Shown here one piece after another: positions 8,282 through 16,639 of a stretch of 64,000 nt of DNA. The translations under genes and the position numbers were made by a program. Source of the DNA: Phycisphaerae bacterium (lineage in GTDB: Bacteria; Planctomycetota; Phycisphaerae; UBA1845); NCBI GenBank assembly GCA_029260165.1, contig JAJDDT010000102.1:1-64000 (forward strand). The letters are read 5' to 3'. Each line of letters begins with the position of its first letter. Position 1 is the first letter of the stretch. A model generated the notes under the pieces. That model had not been told where the DNA came from. It searched no databases and saw nothing but the letters and a program-made list of their open reading frames with translations.

Positions 8282-10384
8282 ATGCAAGCACAAATCGGAA
8301 GATCAAGACAGGCGGTTACGTTGACGGCGTCCGTGGAAACGTCGCCCGGATCGGGCGTTTTCGTTGCGGACCCGCGACTCCGCGTGTCGGAGGTGACGTT
8401 GCAAAGCGATGCCGACATTTCGACCGCGCGTTTCGACGTTCTTCTCGACAATGATTTCGACGTCGCGGCTGCCAGATCGCGATATTTGGCGGACCTGCGC
8501 GTTGTCGTGCGCACCAACGAAGGCAACGGCGACGTGTTGTTCGAGGGCTATCCTCCGATTCAGGAGGCGAGATGGCATGGCGGACCGGGTCGCGGCGAGG
8601 AATCGTTCGGGTTTACGGCACGTCATGTTTACGAGCGATTGTCGCGCGATCGGCGCAGTTGGATTTACGGTCGGCAGATGCGCAGCGGTGCGATTGAAGA
8701 CGGTTTGCAATCGCTGCCGAGCGTCTTCGCATCGAAAAGTGTGCTGGTGACCGCGCTGCCTTGCGTGTTCAATCCGGACGATCGGGCGAACCGAGCAGCC
8801 ACGCCGCTGACCATTGCGAAGCATGATGGATCGACCGTCAGTGTGCCGATTTTCTCCGGCGACGACGACCCGTCCGCGGTTTTGTGGACGCATGGTGATG
8901 CATTGCGTTATCTCGTTTGGTTCTATTCGCCGCAGGAGGGGCCTGTGTTTTTCGGCAACGTGTTTGACGAGCCGAATTCGTCATCGCGATTGGCAGCGAG
9001 ATTGGCAGCGCCCTGCACATCGCTGAACTGCGAGGCGGTCAATCTCGTCGAGGCGTTGTCGCTGTTGGCGGACGACGCGGGTATTCATGTGACGGTTGAT
9101 ACGATCGGCGACGGGGTTGGTGTGCGTTCATCGTTTCGGGTGTGGGCGTCGGGTGACGGTGTTCGCAGACCGTTGCATCTGGTACGCGGCGGTGTTCATG
9201 CGGACGGTACGGCGCGGTTTGATGCGTCGGAATTGTCGGCGTCAGACGTGTTTCGCGCGAACGAAGTTGCACGGGCGGTCATTCGTTGGGATGACGCGCG
9301 GATCGTGAATGCGCCGATCGTGCTCGGTGATGTGAAACGCTACGAGATGACCGTGCCGCTGGTGCCGGGATGGATTCCGACGGTGAATCTGGACAACGTG
9401 GCTGTTCAGGACCGCGCGTCGTCCCGGGCGCTCGCGTTGACGCCGGCGACGGTGGCTGTTTTGGGTGACAGCGCGTCGCAGAGTGCGTGGTTCAGCGCGT
9501 TCCACGCCGACGGCGATGATTTTTTCGCGAATCGATTCGTCGCGCGTCGTTGGGTGTTGAACGAGGACGGTCGGTTTGACGGCGCGACGTACAACCGCAA
9601 CGCGCCGTTTGATGACTATCAGCCGTTCGATTTTGCGACGGTGGCCAGTAACGAAATTGCGCGAGCCGGCGAGTGGACGCGGCGGACGCGCGCGTTTGAG
9701 CCTACGATTACCGAGACGCCGGAGGGCGCGCGATTCGGCGTGCTGATCGAGTTGAGTTTCGACAGCGGCGCTACATGGCAGCGTTCGGCGGGCGGCGTTC
9801 GCATCCTGGCTGATCCTGCCGGCATTCTTTTCGACGCGGACAATCCGACGCAGGTGACGCCGACCGGGATTGACCCGGCTGAGCAGAACCTTTGGTTCGC
9901 GATCATTGATCAAACGATGCGCGTTCGCGTGACGGCGGTGATGGCTGGTGACGAGCGACTCGTGGCCGACGTTCGCCCGAACGATTCAGCCACCCCCACG
10001 CTCGTGACGACGTCGGAGGTGATCAATCGAGCCGGTACATATCGATTCGCCAGTCGCGACGGCACGACGAACGTGTTGAAATCGACCAACCCGACCGGCG
10101 AGATTGGCCTGGACGATACGGCGGCGATCCATCGTTTCGGTCAGTCGTTGGCAGCGTGGTCGCAGGATCGTCGTGTCATCGCGTCGCCGGTGGTGCCGTG
10201 GGTTGGCACTGTTTTTGGTATCGGTGACGAGATCGATCAGGTACGGGGTCGCGGCGTGTCATTCGTAACGCGTCGCGACGGGGAGTTGGCGGGTCCTGTC
10301 GTGGTTGGCAAACGATTTCGCGTCGGCAATGGTCGATTCGAGACGGAGTTGATTCTGATGCATGACGACGGGGGGACAATCTGA
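8282..10384 (+). CDS. Probable phage tail hub/tip protein
   Basis: A 700-residue protein. The N-terminal 130 residues (ASVETSPGSGVFV, ISTARFDVLLDND, VLFEGYPPIQEARWHG, FTARHVYERLSRD) read like hub-type domains that accept tail attachment. The middle is beta-rich. The last 90 residues (IHRFGQSLAAWSQDRR, FGIGDEIDQVRGRG, FETELILMHDD) recall the end of hub proteins. It is the largest structural gene in the block and starts 7 bases after the previous stop. No lysozyme domain or tape-measure-like coiled coil is visible. The role is inferred from order and pattern. Confidence 0.5.
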   Translation: MQAQIGRSRQAVTLTASVETSPGSGVFVADPRLRVSEVTLQSDADISTARFDVLLDNDFDVAAARSRYLADLRVVVRTNEGNGDVLFEGYPPIQEARWHGGPGRGEESFGFTARHVYERLSRDRRSWIYGRQMRSGAIEDGLQSLPSVFASKSVLVTALPCVFNPDDRANRAATPLTIAKHDGSTVSVPIFSGDDDPSAVLWTHGDALRYLVWFYSPQEGPVFFGNVFDEPNSSSRLAARLAAPCTSLNCEAVNLVEALSLLADDAGIHVTVDTIGDGVGVRSSFRVWASGDGVRRPLHLVRGGVHADGTARFDASELSASDVFRANEVARAVIRWDDARIVNAPIVLGDVKRYEMTVPLVPGWIPTVNLDNVAVQDRASSRALALTPATVAVLGDSASQSAWFSAFHADGDDFFANRFVARRWVLNEDGRFDGATYNRNAPFDDYQPFDFATVASNEIARAGEWTRRTRAFEPTITETPEGARFGVLIELSFDSGATWQRSAGGVRILADPAGILFDADNPTQVTPTGIDPAEQNLWFAIIDQTMRVRVTAVMAGDERLVADVRPNDSATPTLVTTSEVINRAGTYRFASRDGTTNVLKSTNPTGEIGLDDTAAIHRFGQSLAAWSQDRRVIASPVVPWVGTVFGIGDEIDQVRGRGVSFVTRRDGELAGPVVVGKRFRVGNGRFETELILMHDDGGTI

Positions 10385-10872
10385 TGCAGCGCGTGCGGGT
10401 TACGGTACGGCGATCGAGATCGTTCAACGCCGATGCAACGTTTGAGGTGTTCGGCAATCTGGGTTCGGGGACGATTGATTTCGTTCATCCAATGACGCCT
10501 CGTTCGGTGGCGTTGTGGCCTGACGGGGCGCCGCGACGGGGTCATCTTCTTGACGCGCATCTTGTACTGCGGCATCTCGACAGCGTTGGTCCTGACGGGC
10601 ATCTGGAATCGGGGCATGTGCAGAGCGCGCACCTTCAGCCCGCGATGGACGTTTTCTACGACACGCCCGCGTATGTGTTCGGGCGATTTCAGCACGGCGT
10701 GGTCATGAGCGACGGCGCGGGCAACGCGTCACCGCCGACCGTCGCGGCGGTGACGGTCAACAGTTCGCCAACGGTGCCACAGTGTGTCACACGTCTCGGT
10801 TACGACGGTGTGGCTGATCAAATCACGTTTTCATTCGAACCGAGCCGCTTCGACGCGATCAGCGGCAAGTAA
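10384..10872 (+). CDS. Unknown phage structural protein, possible Fn3-like end
   Basis: A 162-residue protein whose ATG shares a base with the stop of the hub gene (TGATG), so the two are probably translationally coupled. The N-terminal half is beta-rich. A His-rich segment HLLDAHLVLRHLDSVG lies near residue 60. The stretch MSDGAGNASPPTVAAVTVNS near residue 107 looks like the linker strand of a fibronectin type III domain. Probably a tail-tip accessory protein; no family recognised. Confidence 0.45.
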   Translation: MQRVRVTVRRSRSFNADATFEVFGNLGSGTIDFVHPMTPRSVALWPDGAPRRGHLLDAHLVLRHLDSVGPDGHLESGHVQSAHLQPAMDVFYDTPAYVFGRFQHGVVMSDGAGNASPPTVAAVTVNSSPTVPQCVTRLGYDGVADQITFSFEPSRFDAISGK

Positions 10873-10893
10873 TTCAAAAAGAGAGAGACCGAC

Positions 10894-11745
10894 ATGGCTG
10901 GCAATTTGACGTATCCCAACGAGGTGTTCCCATCCGACAGCGCGGTGCTGGTGTTGGATGGCACCATTGATTCGGCGACCGGTTTGCCGTTTGTTGCGAA
11001 GGGTGTTGGCCCGAACAGCACGCCGACGTACGAGGTTCAGTACAACCGCCGTCAACAGCGAGAGAACGGAATTCTGGCGGCGGTGCGCGAGGGGATGGTC
11101 GTTGAAGACGGTGCATTGACCGTTGGTGTTTACCCGATTCGTTACACGCTTGGCGGGGTTCGCAAGTGTTTCGACGGCGCGGTCAATCAGGCGATTCCCG
11201 ACGACAGCACGCGCGTGGTGTACGTTGATTCTGCCAACGCGTTGCAAATACAGGCGTCGTTTCCGACCGATCTGACGGCGCATCTGCCCCTGGCGACGGT
11301 GACGAGTGCATCGGGTGTGTTAACGATTACCGACGAGAGGCCTGCGATGATGTTCGAGGTGTCACCGGTCGGCGCATCGGCCAATACGATTCCGATCGCG
11401 CCGTCGGTGCACATAGCGGGATCGTTGTCGGTGTCGGTTTCGACGATTGAATGGCCTGCGCCGTTTGATTTCACGCTGGTGAGCGCCGTTGGACGTGTTG
11501 CGACGGCACCCGTTGGGGCGAACCTGATTGTTGACGTGCGCCTGAACGGGACGTCGATATTTGCCAGTCAGGCGGAAATGATTTCGGTCGCATCATCGCA
11601 AAACCAGGACACGTCTGCGACGAAGAATCAGGCTGTTGTCGCCGGCGACGTATTGACGTTTGAAGTGGAACAGGTCGGAACGACCACGGCTGGCGCAGAT
11701 TTGACGGTCGTGCTGAATGGTTTGGCTGCGACAACTACAATTTAG
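10894..11745 (+). CDS. Probable tail fibre/receptor-binding protein
   Basis: A 283-residue protein rich in Val, Thr, Ser and Ala. The first part (VLDGTIDSATGLPFVAKG, YEVQYNRRQQRENGILAAVR) may be the tail-attachment region. The last 120 residues (SLSVSVSTIEWPAPFDFTL, VDVRLNGTSIFASQ, GDVLTFEVEQVGTTTAGADL) have the alternating pattern of a jelly-roll adhesin domain as seen in phage appendages. The start follows GAGAGAGACCGAC. Function is inferred from composition and position. Confidence 0.5.
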   Translation: MAGNLTYPNEVFPSDSAVLVLDGTIDSATGLPFVAKGVGPNSTPTYEVQYNRRQQRENGILAAVREGMVVEDGALTVGVYPIRYTLGGVRKCFDGAVNQAIPDDSTRVVYVDSANALQIQASFPTDLTAHLPLATVTSASGVLTITDERPAMMFEVSPVGASANTIPIAPSVHIAGSLSVSVSTIEWPAPFDFTLVSAVGRVATAPVGANLIVDVRLNGTSIFASQAEMISVASSQNQDTSATKNQAVVAGDVLTFEVEQVGTTTAGADLTVVLNGLAATTTI

Positions 11746-11757
11746 GAGGCAGGAGCA

Positions 11758-12009
11758 ATGGCTCTTTTATCACAAATGGAACTGGCAGATTTGAGACGGA
11801 ACGTTCGTCGATCAGCGGGCGATGTATCGTGGACGAAACCGCAGATCAACGCGGCGGTTCAGGCGATTGAAGACTGGTTCGTGCAGAATCGATCGTCACT
11901 CGTGACCGCCATCAACACGGCGACGGGACCGTTTTTGTTTACTGGTGCGCAAAAAAAAGCGCTCGTGGGGTATTGGATGAAACAGAAATTCGGACGGGAG
12001 GGCGTGTGA
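11758..12009 (+). CDS. Small helical phage-block protein, unknown
   Basis: An 83-residue protein (LLSQMELADLRRNVRRSAGD, then NAAVQAIEDWFVQNRSSLVT and KKALVGYWMKQKFGREG) predicted mostly helical with no membrane segment. An AGGAGG site 5 bases before the ATG supports translation. It is embedded in the fibre gene series, so a chaperone or connector role is possible but not shown. Confidence 0.55.
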   Translation: MALLSQMELADLRRNVRRSAGDVSWTKPQINAAVQAIEDWFVQNRSSLVTAINTATGPFLFTGAQKKALVGYWMKQKFGREGV

Positions 12010-12011
12010 TC

Positions 12012-12524
12012 ATGGCGACACATCGGATACCAATTCTGGGGTCGATGACCCGACCCGACGACAGTGGCGAGGTTTGGTTTGAACCGTTTTCGATCGAGGC
12101 GGTCAACGATTTGTACGGACACCTGGTGCTGGTTTTCGACGATCCGTCGGGTCGTCGGGCGTGTTACGGATCGTTCGAGGTGCCGCAGGATTATGTCGGT
12201 GCGGGAAAGATGGTTGTTGTGTACACCACGCCGACGACGGTGGGCAATCGTTTTCGATTTGAGTTGAACACCAACGCCGTGGGTGGCACGGATATTGAAT
12301 CGCTGGACCCGTTGGCGGCGGCGAATTCGTCTGCGGTGAACGCGAGTCCGCCGAGCGCCGCGTTTGAACGCATGGAGACCTCGTTGACCCTGTCCAACGT
12401 TGCTGCGGGCGAATCTGTTCTGTTCAGCCTGTTTCGCGACGGGGCGCAGGTGTCGCCAAACGATGATGACGTGGCGGACAAGGCGTTGGTTTTGGCTGTT
12501 TTGTTTGAATACAGTGACGCATAA
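12012..12524 (+). CDS. Unknown phage structural protein, beta-rich
   Basis: A 170-residue protein. I chose ATG 12012, two bases after the previous stop codon. The in-frame ATG at 11973 would overlap the previous gene. The sequence is beta-rich (VNDLYGHLVLVFDDPSG, KMVVVYTTPTTVG, ESVLFSLFRDGAQVS near the end) and resembles small phage appendage proteins. Its stop overlaps the next start (TAATG), so it is coupled to the LamG-like gene. Confidence 0.5.
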   Translation: MATHRIPILGSMTRPDDSGEVWFEPFSIEAVNDLYGHLVLVFDDPSGRRACYGSFEVPQDYVGAGKMVVVYTTPTTVGNRFRFELNTNAVGGTDIESLDPLAAANSSAVNASPPSAAFERMETSLTLSNVAAGESVLFSLFRDGAQVSPNDDDVADKALVLAVLFEYSDA

Positions 12525-13291
12525 TGGCACTTGACTTTGCAACAACCGACGCGGGCGTGATTCACGGCAGTGGAGCAGCCATCGACAACCTTTCGAAACA
12601 GACGTTTGTCGCATGGATCAAACCGACGACGCTTGGCGTGAACAGGTATGTCTGGTCGAAATTCAACACGAAGCCGTTTTTCAGGGTGACGGATTCGTCC
12701 GGTCATCTTCGATTATTGAAGGACCGAACGACGAATGATCTTGATTATACGACGTCAACGACGGTGTCGGCGGGCGCGTGGCAATTCGTGGCGTACACGA
12801 TTGACCAGGCGGCGGGAAGCAGTCTGGCACACATTTACACGGGCGATTTGTCCACGGCGCCGACGGAAGCGTCCTACAGTTCGACCACGGATGGATCGGG
12901 TTCGTTCGCGTCTGATTCCGGAAACGCCGCGTATGCGGGCAACCGGTCGAATTCGGACCGGTCGCTTCGCGGACATATTGGCGCGTTGGCGTTGTTTGAC
13001 CGCGTGCTGACACTCGGCGAGCTGACGTCGTGGTGGATGCAACCGCAGGGGACGCCGGGGTGTGTTCTGTCTGCCAATTATTTCACGACGACAACGTTGG
13101 CGGATGGTTCGGGCAATGGATTCAACGGGATACTGACGGGTTTCAACAAGGCGACACATGCGGACCATGTTCCGTTGGGGCCTGCGTATGGACTGGACGC
13201 GTGGTCGAGTCGGAAAGTCGCGGCGGCGCCGTCTGGTGGACCGTCGATTCCCGTCATCATGAGACATTTTCAACGCCGGAGGGCTGGTTAG
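12524..13291 (+). CDS. Concanavalin A-like lectin/LamG-type protein
   Basis: A 255-residue protein with the layout of a laminin-G/concanavalin A-like jelly roll: SKQTFVAWIKPTTLG near residue 25, AGAWQFVAYTIDQAAG near 85, YAGNRSNSDRSLRGHIGALA near 140 and the usual LFDRVLTLGELTSWW that ends such domains. Lectin folds of this kind bind surface glycans. In this block it is probably a receptor-binding or fibre-associated protein. There is no signal peptide, which fits a virion rather than an exported cell protein. Confidence 0.7.
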   Translation: MALDFATTDAGVIHGSGAAIDNLSKQTFVAWIKPTTLGVNRYVWSKFNTKPFFRVTDSSGHLRLLKDRTTNDLDYTTSTTVSAGAWQFVAYTIDQAAGSSLAHIYTGDLSTAPTEASYSSTTDGSGSFASDSGNAAYAGNRSNSDRSLRGHIGALALFDRVLTLGELTSWWMQPQGTPGCVLSANYFTTTTLADGSGNGFNGILTGFNKATHADHVPLGPAYGLDAWSSRKVAAAPSGGPSIPVIMRHFQRRRAG

Positions 13292-13900
13292 ATGAGATTT
13301 CTGCGACAGAGTACAGCCATTGATATTTTGGTCGGTCCGTTGGTGGACGAGACGGACGGTGTGACGCCGATCACGACGGTGACGCTGGCCGGCGTGACTG
13401 CGGCTGTGATCAAGGGCGACGTGCGGACGGGCCTGACGCTGGTTGCGACGGGTAACAATCATTTCACGCATGTGGCTGACGGGTATTGGGAGTTGAACCT
13501 GACGACGGCGGACGCGAACACGACCGGTATTTTCCGCGTGACGCTGCGCGATGATGATGGTTTTCTTCCGGTGTGGGAGGATTTCATGGTGCTGCCTCAG
13601 CAGGTATTTGACAGTCTGGTGGCTGGTACGGATCAGTTGGACGTTGACGCGGGTGTGACGGGTGGCTTGACGGCGGCGGCGGTGGCGGACGCGGTGCTGG
13701 ATGAGTCGGTGTCGGAGCATCAAACGGCTGGCACGGTGGGTGCGGAGTTGCACCTGACCAGGGCGATGCTGGCCAACAAGCGTCGGCACACGGTATCGAC
13801 CGGTGTGGACGAGGTTTTTGATGACGACGGCACGACGTTGTTGCGGACGATGACACCCATCGATGGTGGTAGCGATCAGATCGAGGTTGATCCGAGCTAG
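13292..13900 (+). CDS. Unknown phage-block structural protein
   Basis: A 202-residue protein starting directly after the previous stop codon. The first two thirds form an Ig-like beta pattern (VTPITTVTLAGVTAAVIKGD, HFTHVADGYWELNLTTADAN, GIFRVTLRDDDGFLPVWEDF). The end has an acidic, helical tail with ELHLTRAMLANKRRHTVSTG and VDEVFDDDGTTLLRTMTPID. A similar arrangement is common in small tail-appendage proteins of environmental phages. No named family is claimed. Confidence 0.5.
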   Translation: MRFLRQSTAIDILVGPLVDETDGVTPITTVTLAGVTAAVIKGDVRTGLTLVATGNNHFTHVADGYWELNLTTADANTTGIFRVTLRDDDGFLPVWEDFMVLPQQVFDSLVAGTDQLDVDAGVTGGLTAAAVADAVLDESVSEHQTAGTVGAELHLTRAMLANKRRHTVSTGVDEVFDDDGTTLLRTMTPIDGGSDQIEVDPS

Positions 13901-13932
13901 GGTTTTCATGTGTGGGGACGTTGGCTGGTCGT

Positions 13933-13961
13933 CCCGTCACCCACAAGGGGTGACGCTACAT
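13933..13961 (-). repeat. REP-like palindrome, family A (inverted orientation)
   Basis: CCCGTCACCCACAAGGGGTG then ACGCTACAT. First of two direct copies 80 bases apart in the gap 13901-14086. Confidence 0.8.
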
Positions 13962-14012
13962 TGGTTGAACTGCAATCGCAGTGTCAAGACGTCGCGGGCA
14001 TCATTTGGTAAT

Positions 14013-14041
14013 CCCGTCACCCACAAGGGGTGACACTACAT
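14013..14041 (-). repeat. REP-like palindrome, family A (inverted orientation)
   Basis: CCCGTCACCCACAAGGGGTG then ACACTACAT; one base different from the copy at 13933. Confidence 0.8.
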
Positions 14042-14086
14042 CGGACTGAACATACTCCGGTGATCTTGAGCAGGGAGTGTCATGAG

Positions 14087-14812
14087 ATGGCATCTGAATT
14101 GTTGAACAAGTGGCTGACACACTATGACCCGATTCACAGGGGGTATACACCTATGGGTATTGCCAACGGTGTGTCAGCCACTTTGGGGTGGTCGTTTCCG
14201 CGGGTAGCGGGTGGTTACAACCTCTATCGTGGGGTTGGGTCGGGCGCGGTTGATTTTGATCAGCCTGTTGGGGCGGTTGGTGCGAATGCGACGGCGGTTG
14301 CAAATTTTTCGTGGCGACCTCATGCGGTGGATACGACTTATTCGTATGTGTTGAAGTCGGTTGGGGGCGGTGGTGTGGAAAGTTTGGCGTCGCAGGCGGC
14401 GGTGGCAGCGTTTGATGGGGTTGGTGGATTGCTCGGTCCCAAGCCTGCATCACCGTTGTCGTTGGATGTGACCCCTGGGGTTGGTGGGCGGTTTGTGGTG
14501 TCGTGGGTTCTTGATGATCGGTTTGGAGAAGCGACGCCGACGGAGTTTCGCGTTTTTCATGACAATGGCAGCGGGACGGTTGATTATGCGACGGTGGTCG
14601 GGCAGGTGTCGCACGTTCGCGGTCGCGTGCATTATTCATTTTCGTCGGCTGCGTTTGCGCATGGATTGCGGCGGGTCTGGGGAGTTCGGGCGGTGACGTC
14701 GCAGGGTGTGGATGATGGGAACGTGTTGGCGGGGTTTGCGTGGTCGGATGCGGTGGGGCCTGCGGCGGTGGAGGCTGTTGGTTTGGAATGTCTGGACGAG
14801 GAACAGGGGTAG
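14087..14812 (+). CDS. Fibronectin type III-like phage-block protein
   Basis: A 241-residue protein with two repeats of Fn3-like pattern: SATLGWSFPRVAGGYNLYRG with SWRPHAVDTTYSYVLKSVGG (about 25-105), and GRFVVSWVLDDRFGEA with RRVWGVRAVTSQGVDD (about 135-215). Fn3 modules are common in tail appendages. I chose ATG 14087, preceded by CAGGGAG. The in-frame ATG at 14030 would overlap a REP element. The adjacent ATG at 14082 is out of frame. Confidence 0.55.
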   Translation: MASELLNKWLTHYDPIHRGYTPMGIANGVSATLGWSFPRVAGGYNLYRGVGSGAVDFDQPVGAVGANATAVANFSWRPHAVDTTYSYVLKSVGGGGVESLASQAAVAAFDGVGGLLGPKPASPLSLDVTPGVGGRFVVSWVLDDRFGEATPTEFRVFHDNGSGTVDYATVVGQVSHVRGRVHYSFSSAAFAHGLRRVWGVRAVTSQGVDDGNVLAGFAWSDAVGPAAVEAVGLECLDEEQG

Positions 14813-14815
14813 GTC

Positions 14816-15181
14816 ATGGCGATTCGATCGTTGAATCAGTTGCGGACGGATCAGGCGCGGTTGTTGGACGAGTATCGGGCATCGTTGCCGTCGGCGGATG
14901 CGTCGGTGGGTTTGATGCCGGACGGTTTATCGCGATCAGATGCGATGGTGGTGACGGTTGGGAAGGTGACACAGGTTGTCACTGTGGATGCGACGCTGGG
15001 GGCGCATCTGGTGGTTCAGCCTCAGGTGTTCGATGGTGTTCCGCCGGTTGCTGAGGCGGCGTCGAAGCCGACGGTGGTGGCGTATCCGACGCCGAATCGT
15101 GTTGTCGGTGGATATGTGGTGGGTGATTTTGTGGAACTGGTCCCGGCGCGCGGGGCGATGTTGGCGGTGGGGTTGGCGTAG
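14816..15181 (+). CDS. Last gene of the phage block, unknown
   Basis: A 121-residue protein starting 3 bases after the previous stop, with GGGGTAGGTC before the ATG. The N-terminus is helical (RSLNQLRTDQARLLDEYRAS) and the rest beta-rich (VTVGKVTQVVTVDATLG, VGGYVVGDFVELVPARG). It ends the co-directional series. The next gene is on the other strand and is not phage-like. Confidence 0.5.
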   Translation: MAIRSLNQLRTDQARLLDEYRASLPSADASVGLMPDGLSRSDAMVVTVGKVTQVVTVDATLGAHLVVQPQVFDGVPPVAEAASKPTVVAYPTPNRVVGGYVVGDFVELVPARGAMLAVGLA

Positions 15182-15235
15182 GGTGTGTGACGGGTTTTGC
15201 GTATTCCCAAAAACAGGCAGGTGCGGGCGGCTGCG

Positions 15236-16543
15236 CTACTTTGTTGGCGTGGCATTTTCCACAACGAGCATTTCCACCTCGCGCTTCGCAGGTTTGAGCA
15301 TCAGGTTGTATTTCCTCTTCAACGCTTCCTGCACAACCTCCAGCGCATACTCCTGCGACGGCGGGGGAAAGCGAAACGGGAAGTAAAAGTGATAGTAACC
15401 CGACACGTTGACGTCATCGACCACGGGAATCGTAAACACGCTGCTCAGACTCCTGGCCAGGCTTCCGGTGCTTCCGATCGAAATGAGAAGTTCCTCGCCG
15501 GCTTTCAGCCGCTCCAACAGCGCTTTGGTCGGCGCGGATTTTCCCGTTTCCTTGTCGAACAAGAGGCCTTGCATGGCCGGTTCCAGCGTTGGCGTCTCAC
15601 CATCGATTGTCGCCAACAAATAGACGTCGGTCAGGCGCTTTTCAGATTTCGCTGATAACCCGAATGCACCGGTCACAGCCTGTTGCAAAACGTCCCGCCC
15701 GCGTCTCTTGTCTTTGGCCAACCACTCGAACGCGATGTCGTATCGCCGATCGGTCACGGGAGTTGCTTCCCACACGATGTGCGAATAGGAAACGTAGAAA
15801 ATACCTGCAATCGCCTCGATCTTCGTGACCCCCAGGTGTCGGACTGTGTAGGCGGTGTTTACGCTCGGCGTGTGGACCTCCGGTTCCTCGCGATTGACCG
15901 CGGGCTGTACAACGATGGTGCACAGAGATTTGGTTGTTTGGGATTGGCTGACCCCGCCGGCGAGGTCCTTGCGAAATTCGGCGATGGTGTCCGGCGGCTC
16001 TGTAATCGGTGAAGAACTAATGCCTTTGGGATGTTTTCCCGCAAGAAGTTCATCAAGTATCTCCGGGCGGTTCACCAGGGTATGCGGAATGGTCCACCCG
16101 ACAAGCTTTCCCTCACGATCGATCAAGACTGTTCTCGGTCTCCCCTCGATCCCGTAGGACTTGAACATAGAGCCATCAGTATCCAATCCGATCCACCCGT
16201 GGATCGGATTCTTTCTGATGAATCTCCGCACCGTTTTTTCGTCTTCATTCGTCACGGAGATGAACACCACAGACTTGTCTACAAACTTCTCCTCCAGCTT
16301 GTTGAACCACGGACGCACGCCCCTGCAAGGGGCGCACCACGTCGCCCAGAATTCCAGAACCACGATCTTCCCACGCAACTCTTCCAACGTTTTCGACGCT
16401 CCGTCTGGCGCCTGCAGCAATTCTTCTAGTGTGAAGGATGGGGCATTCTCGCCAACCTTAGGAATCGCTCCTGATGATTCAAGTGGCGGAAGTACGCTCA
16501 CATGTAGAGAGAAATACAATGATGCCTTCAAGAACGGATGCAT
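15236..16543 (-). CDS. Secreted TlpA-like thioredoxin fused to a DUF3738 (TIGR03435) domain
   Basis: A 435-residue protein. After a probable signal sequence (about 1-20), residues 30-165 form an AhpC/TSA-thioredoxin domain with VGENAPSFTLEELL, the redox motif FWATWCAPCRG (about residue 69) and the cis-Pro region GIEGRPRTVLIDREG. From about residue 200 the sequence follows the TIGR03435/DUF3738 pattern known from Acidobacteria and Planctomycetes, ending in FTIPVVDDVNVSGYYHF, LKRKYNLMLKPAKREVEMLV. A periplasmic thiol-disulfide role is likely for the first domain. The DUF3738 part has no established function. Confidence 0.8.
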   Translation of the reverse strand: MHPFLKASLYFSLHVSVLPPLESSGAIPKVGENAPSFTLEELLQAPDGASKTLEELRGKIVVLEFWATWCAPCRGVRPWFNKLEEKFVDKSVVFISVTNEDEKTVRRFIRKNPIHGWIGLDTDGSMFKSYGIEGRPRTVLIDREGKLVGWTIPHTLVNRPEILDELLAGKHPKGISSSPITEPPDTIAEFRKDLAGGVSQSQTTKSLCTIVVQPAVNREEPEVHTPSVNTAYTVRHLGVTKIEAIAGIFYVSYSHIVWEATPVTDRRYDIAFEWLAKDKRRGRDVLQQAVTGAFGLSAKSEKRLTDVYLLATIDGETPTLEPAMQGLLFDKETGKSAPTKALLERLKAGEELLISIGSTGSLARSLSSVFTIPVVDDVNVSGYYHFYFPFRFPPPSQEYALEVVQEALKRKYNLMLKPAKREVEMLVVENATPTK

Positions 16544-16639
16544 TGGGATCTACTTCCTTCTATGCCGTGTAATAGAGAGACGCGGACCGGCTCTAATTCG
16601 CCGGCCCGCATCAATACTGATTCAAATCCGCAACTATTC

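Noticed and set aside
1216-14041. Repeated palindromes as a possible CRISPR array
   Set aside because: The copies are dispersed singly or in pairs over many kilobases, in both orientations, without regular spacers or cas genes; they are REP-like.
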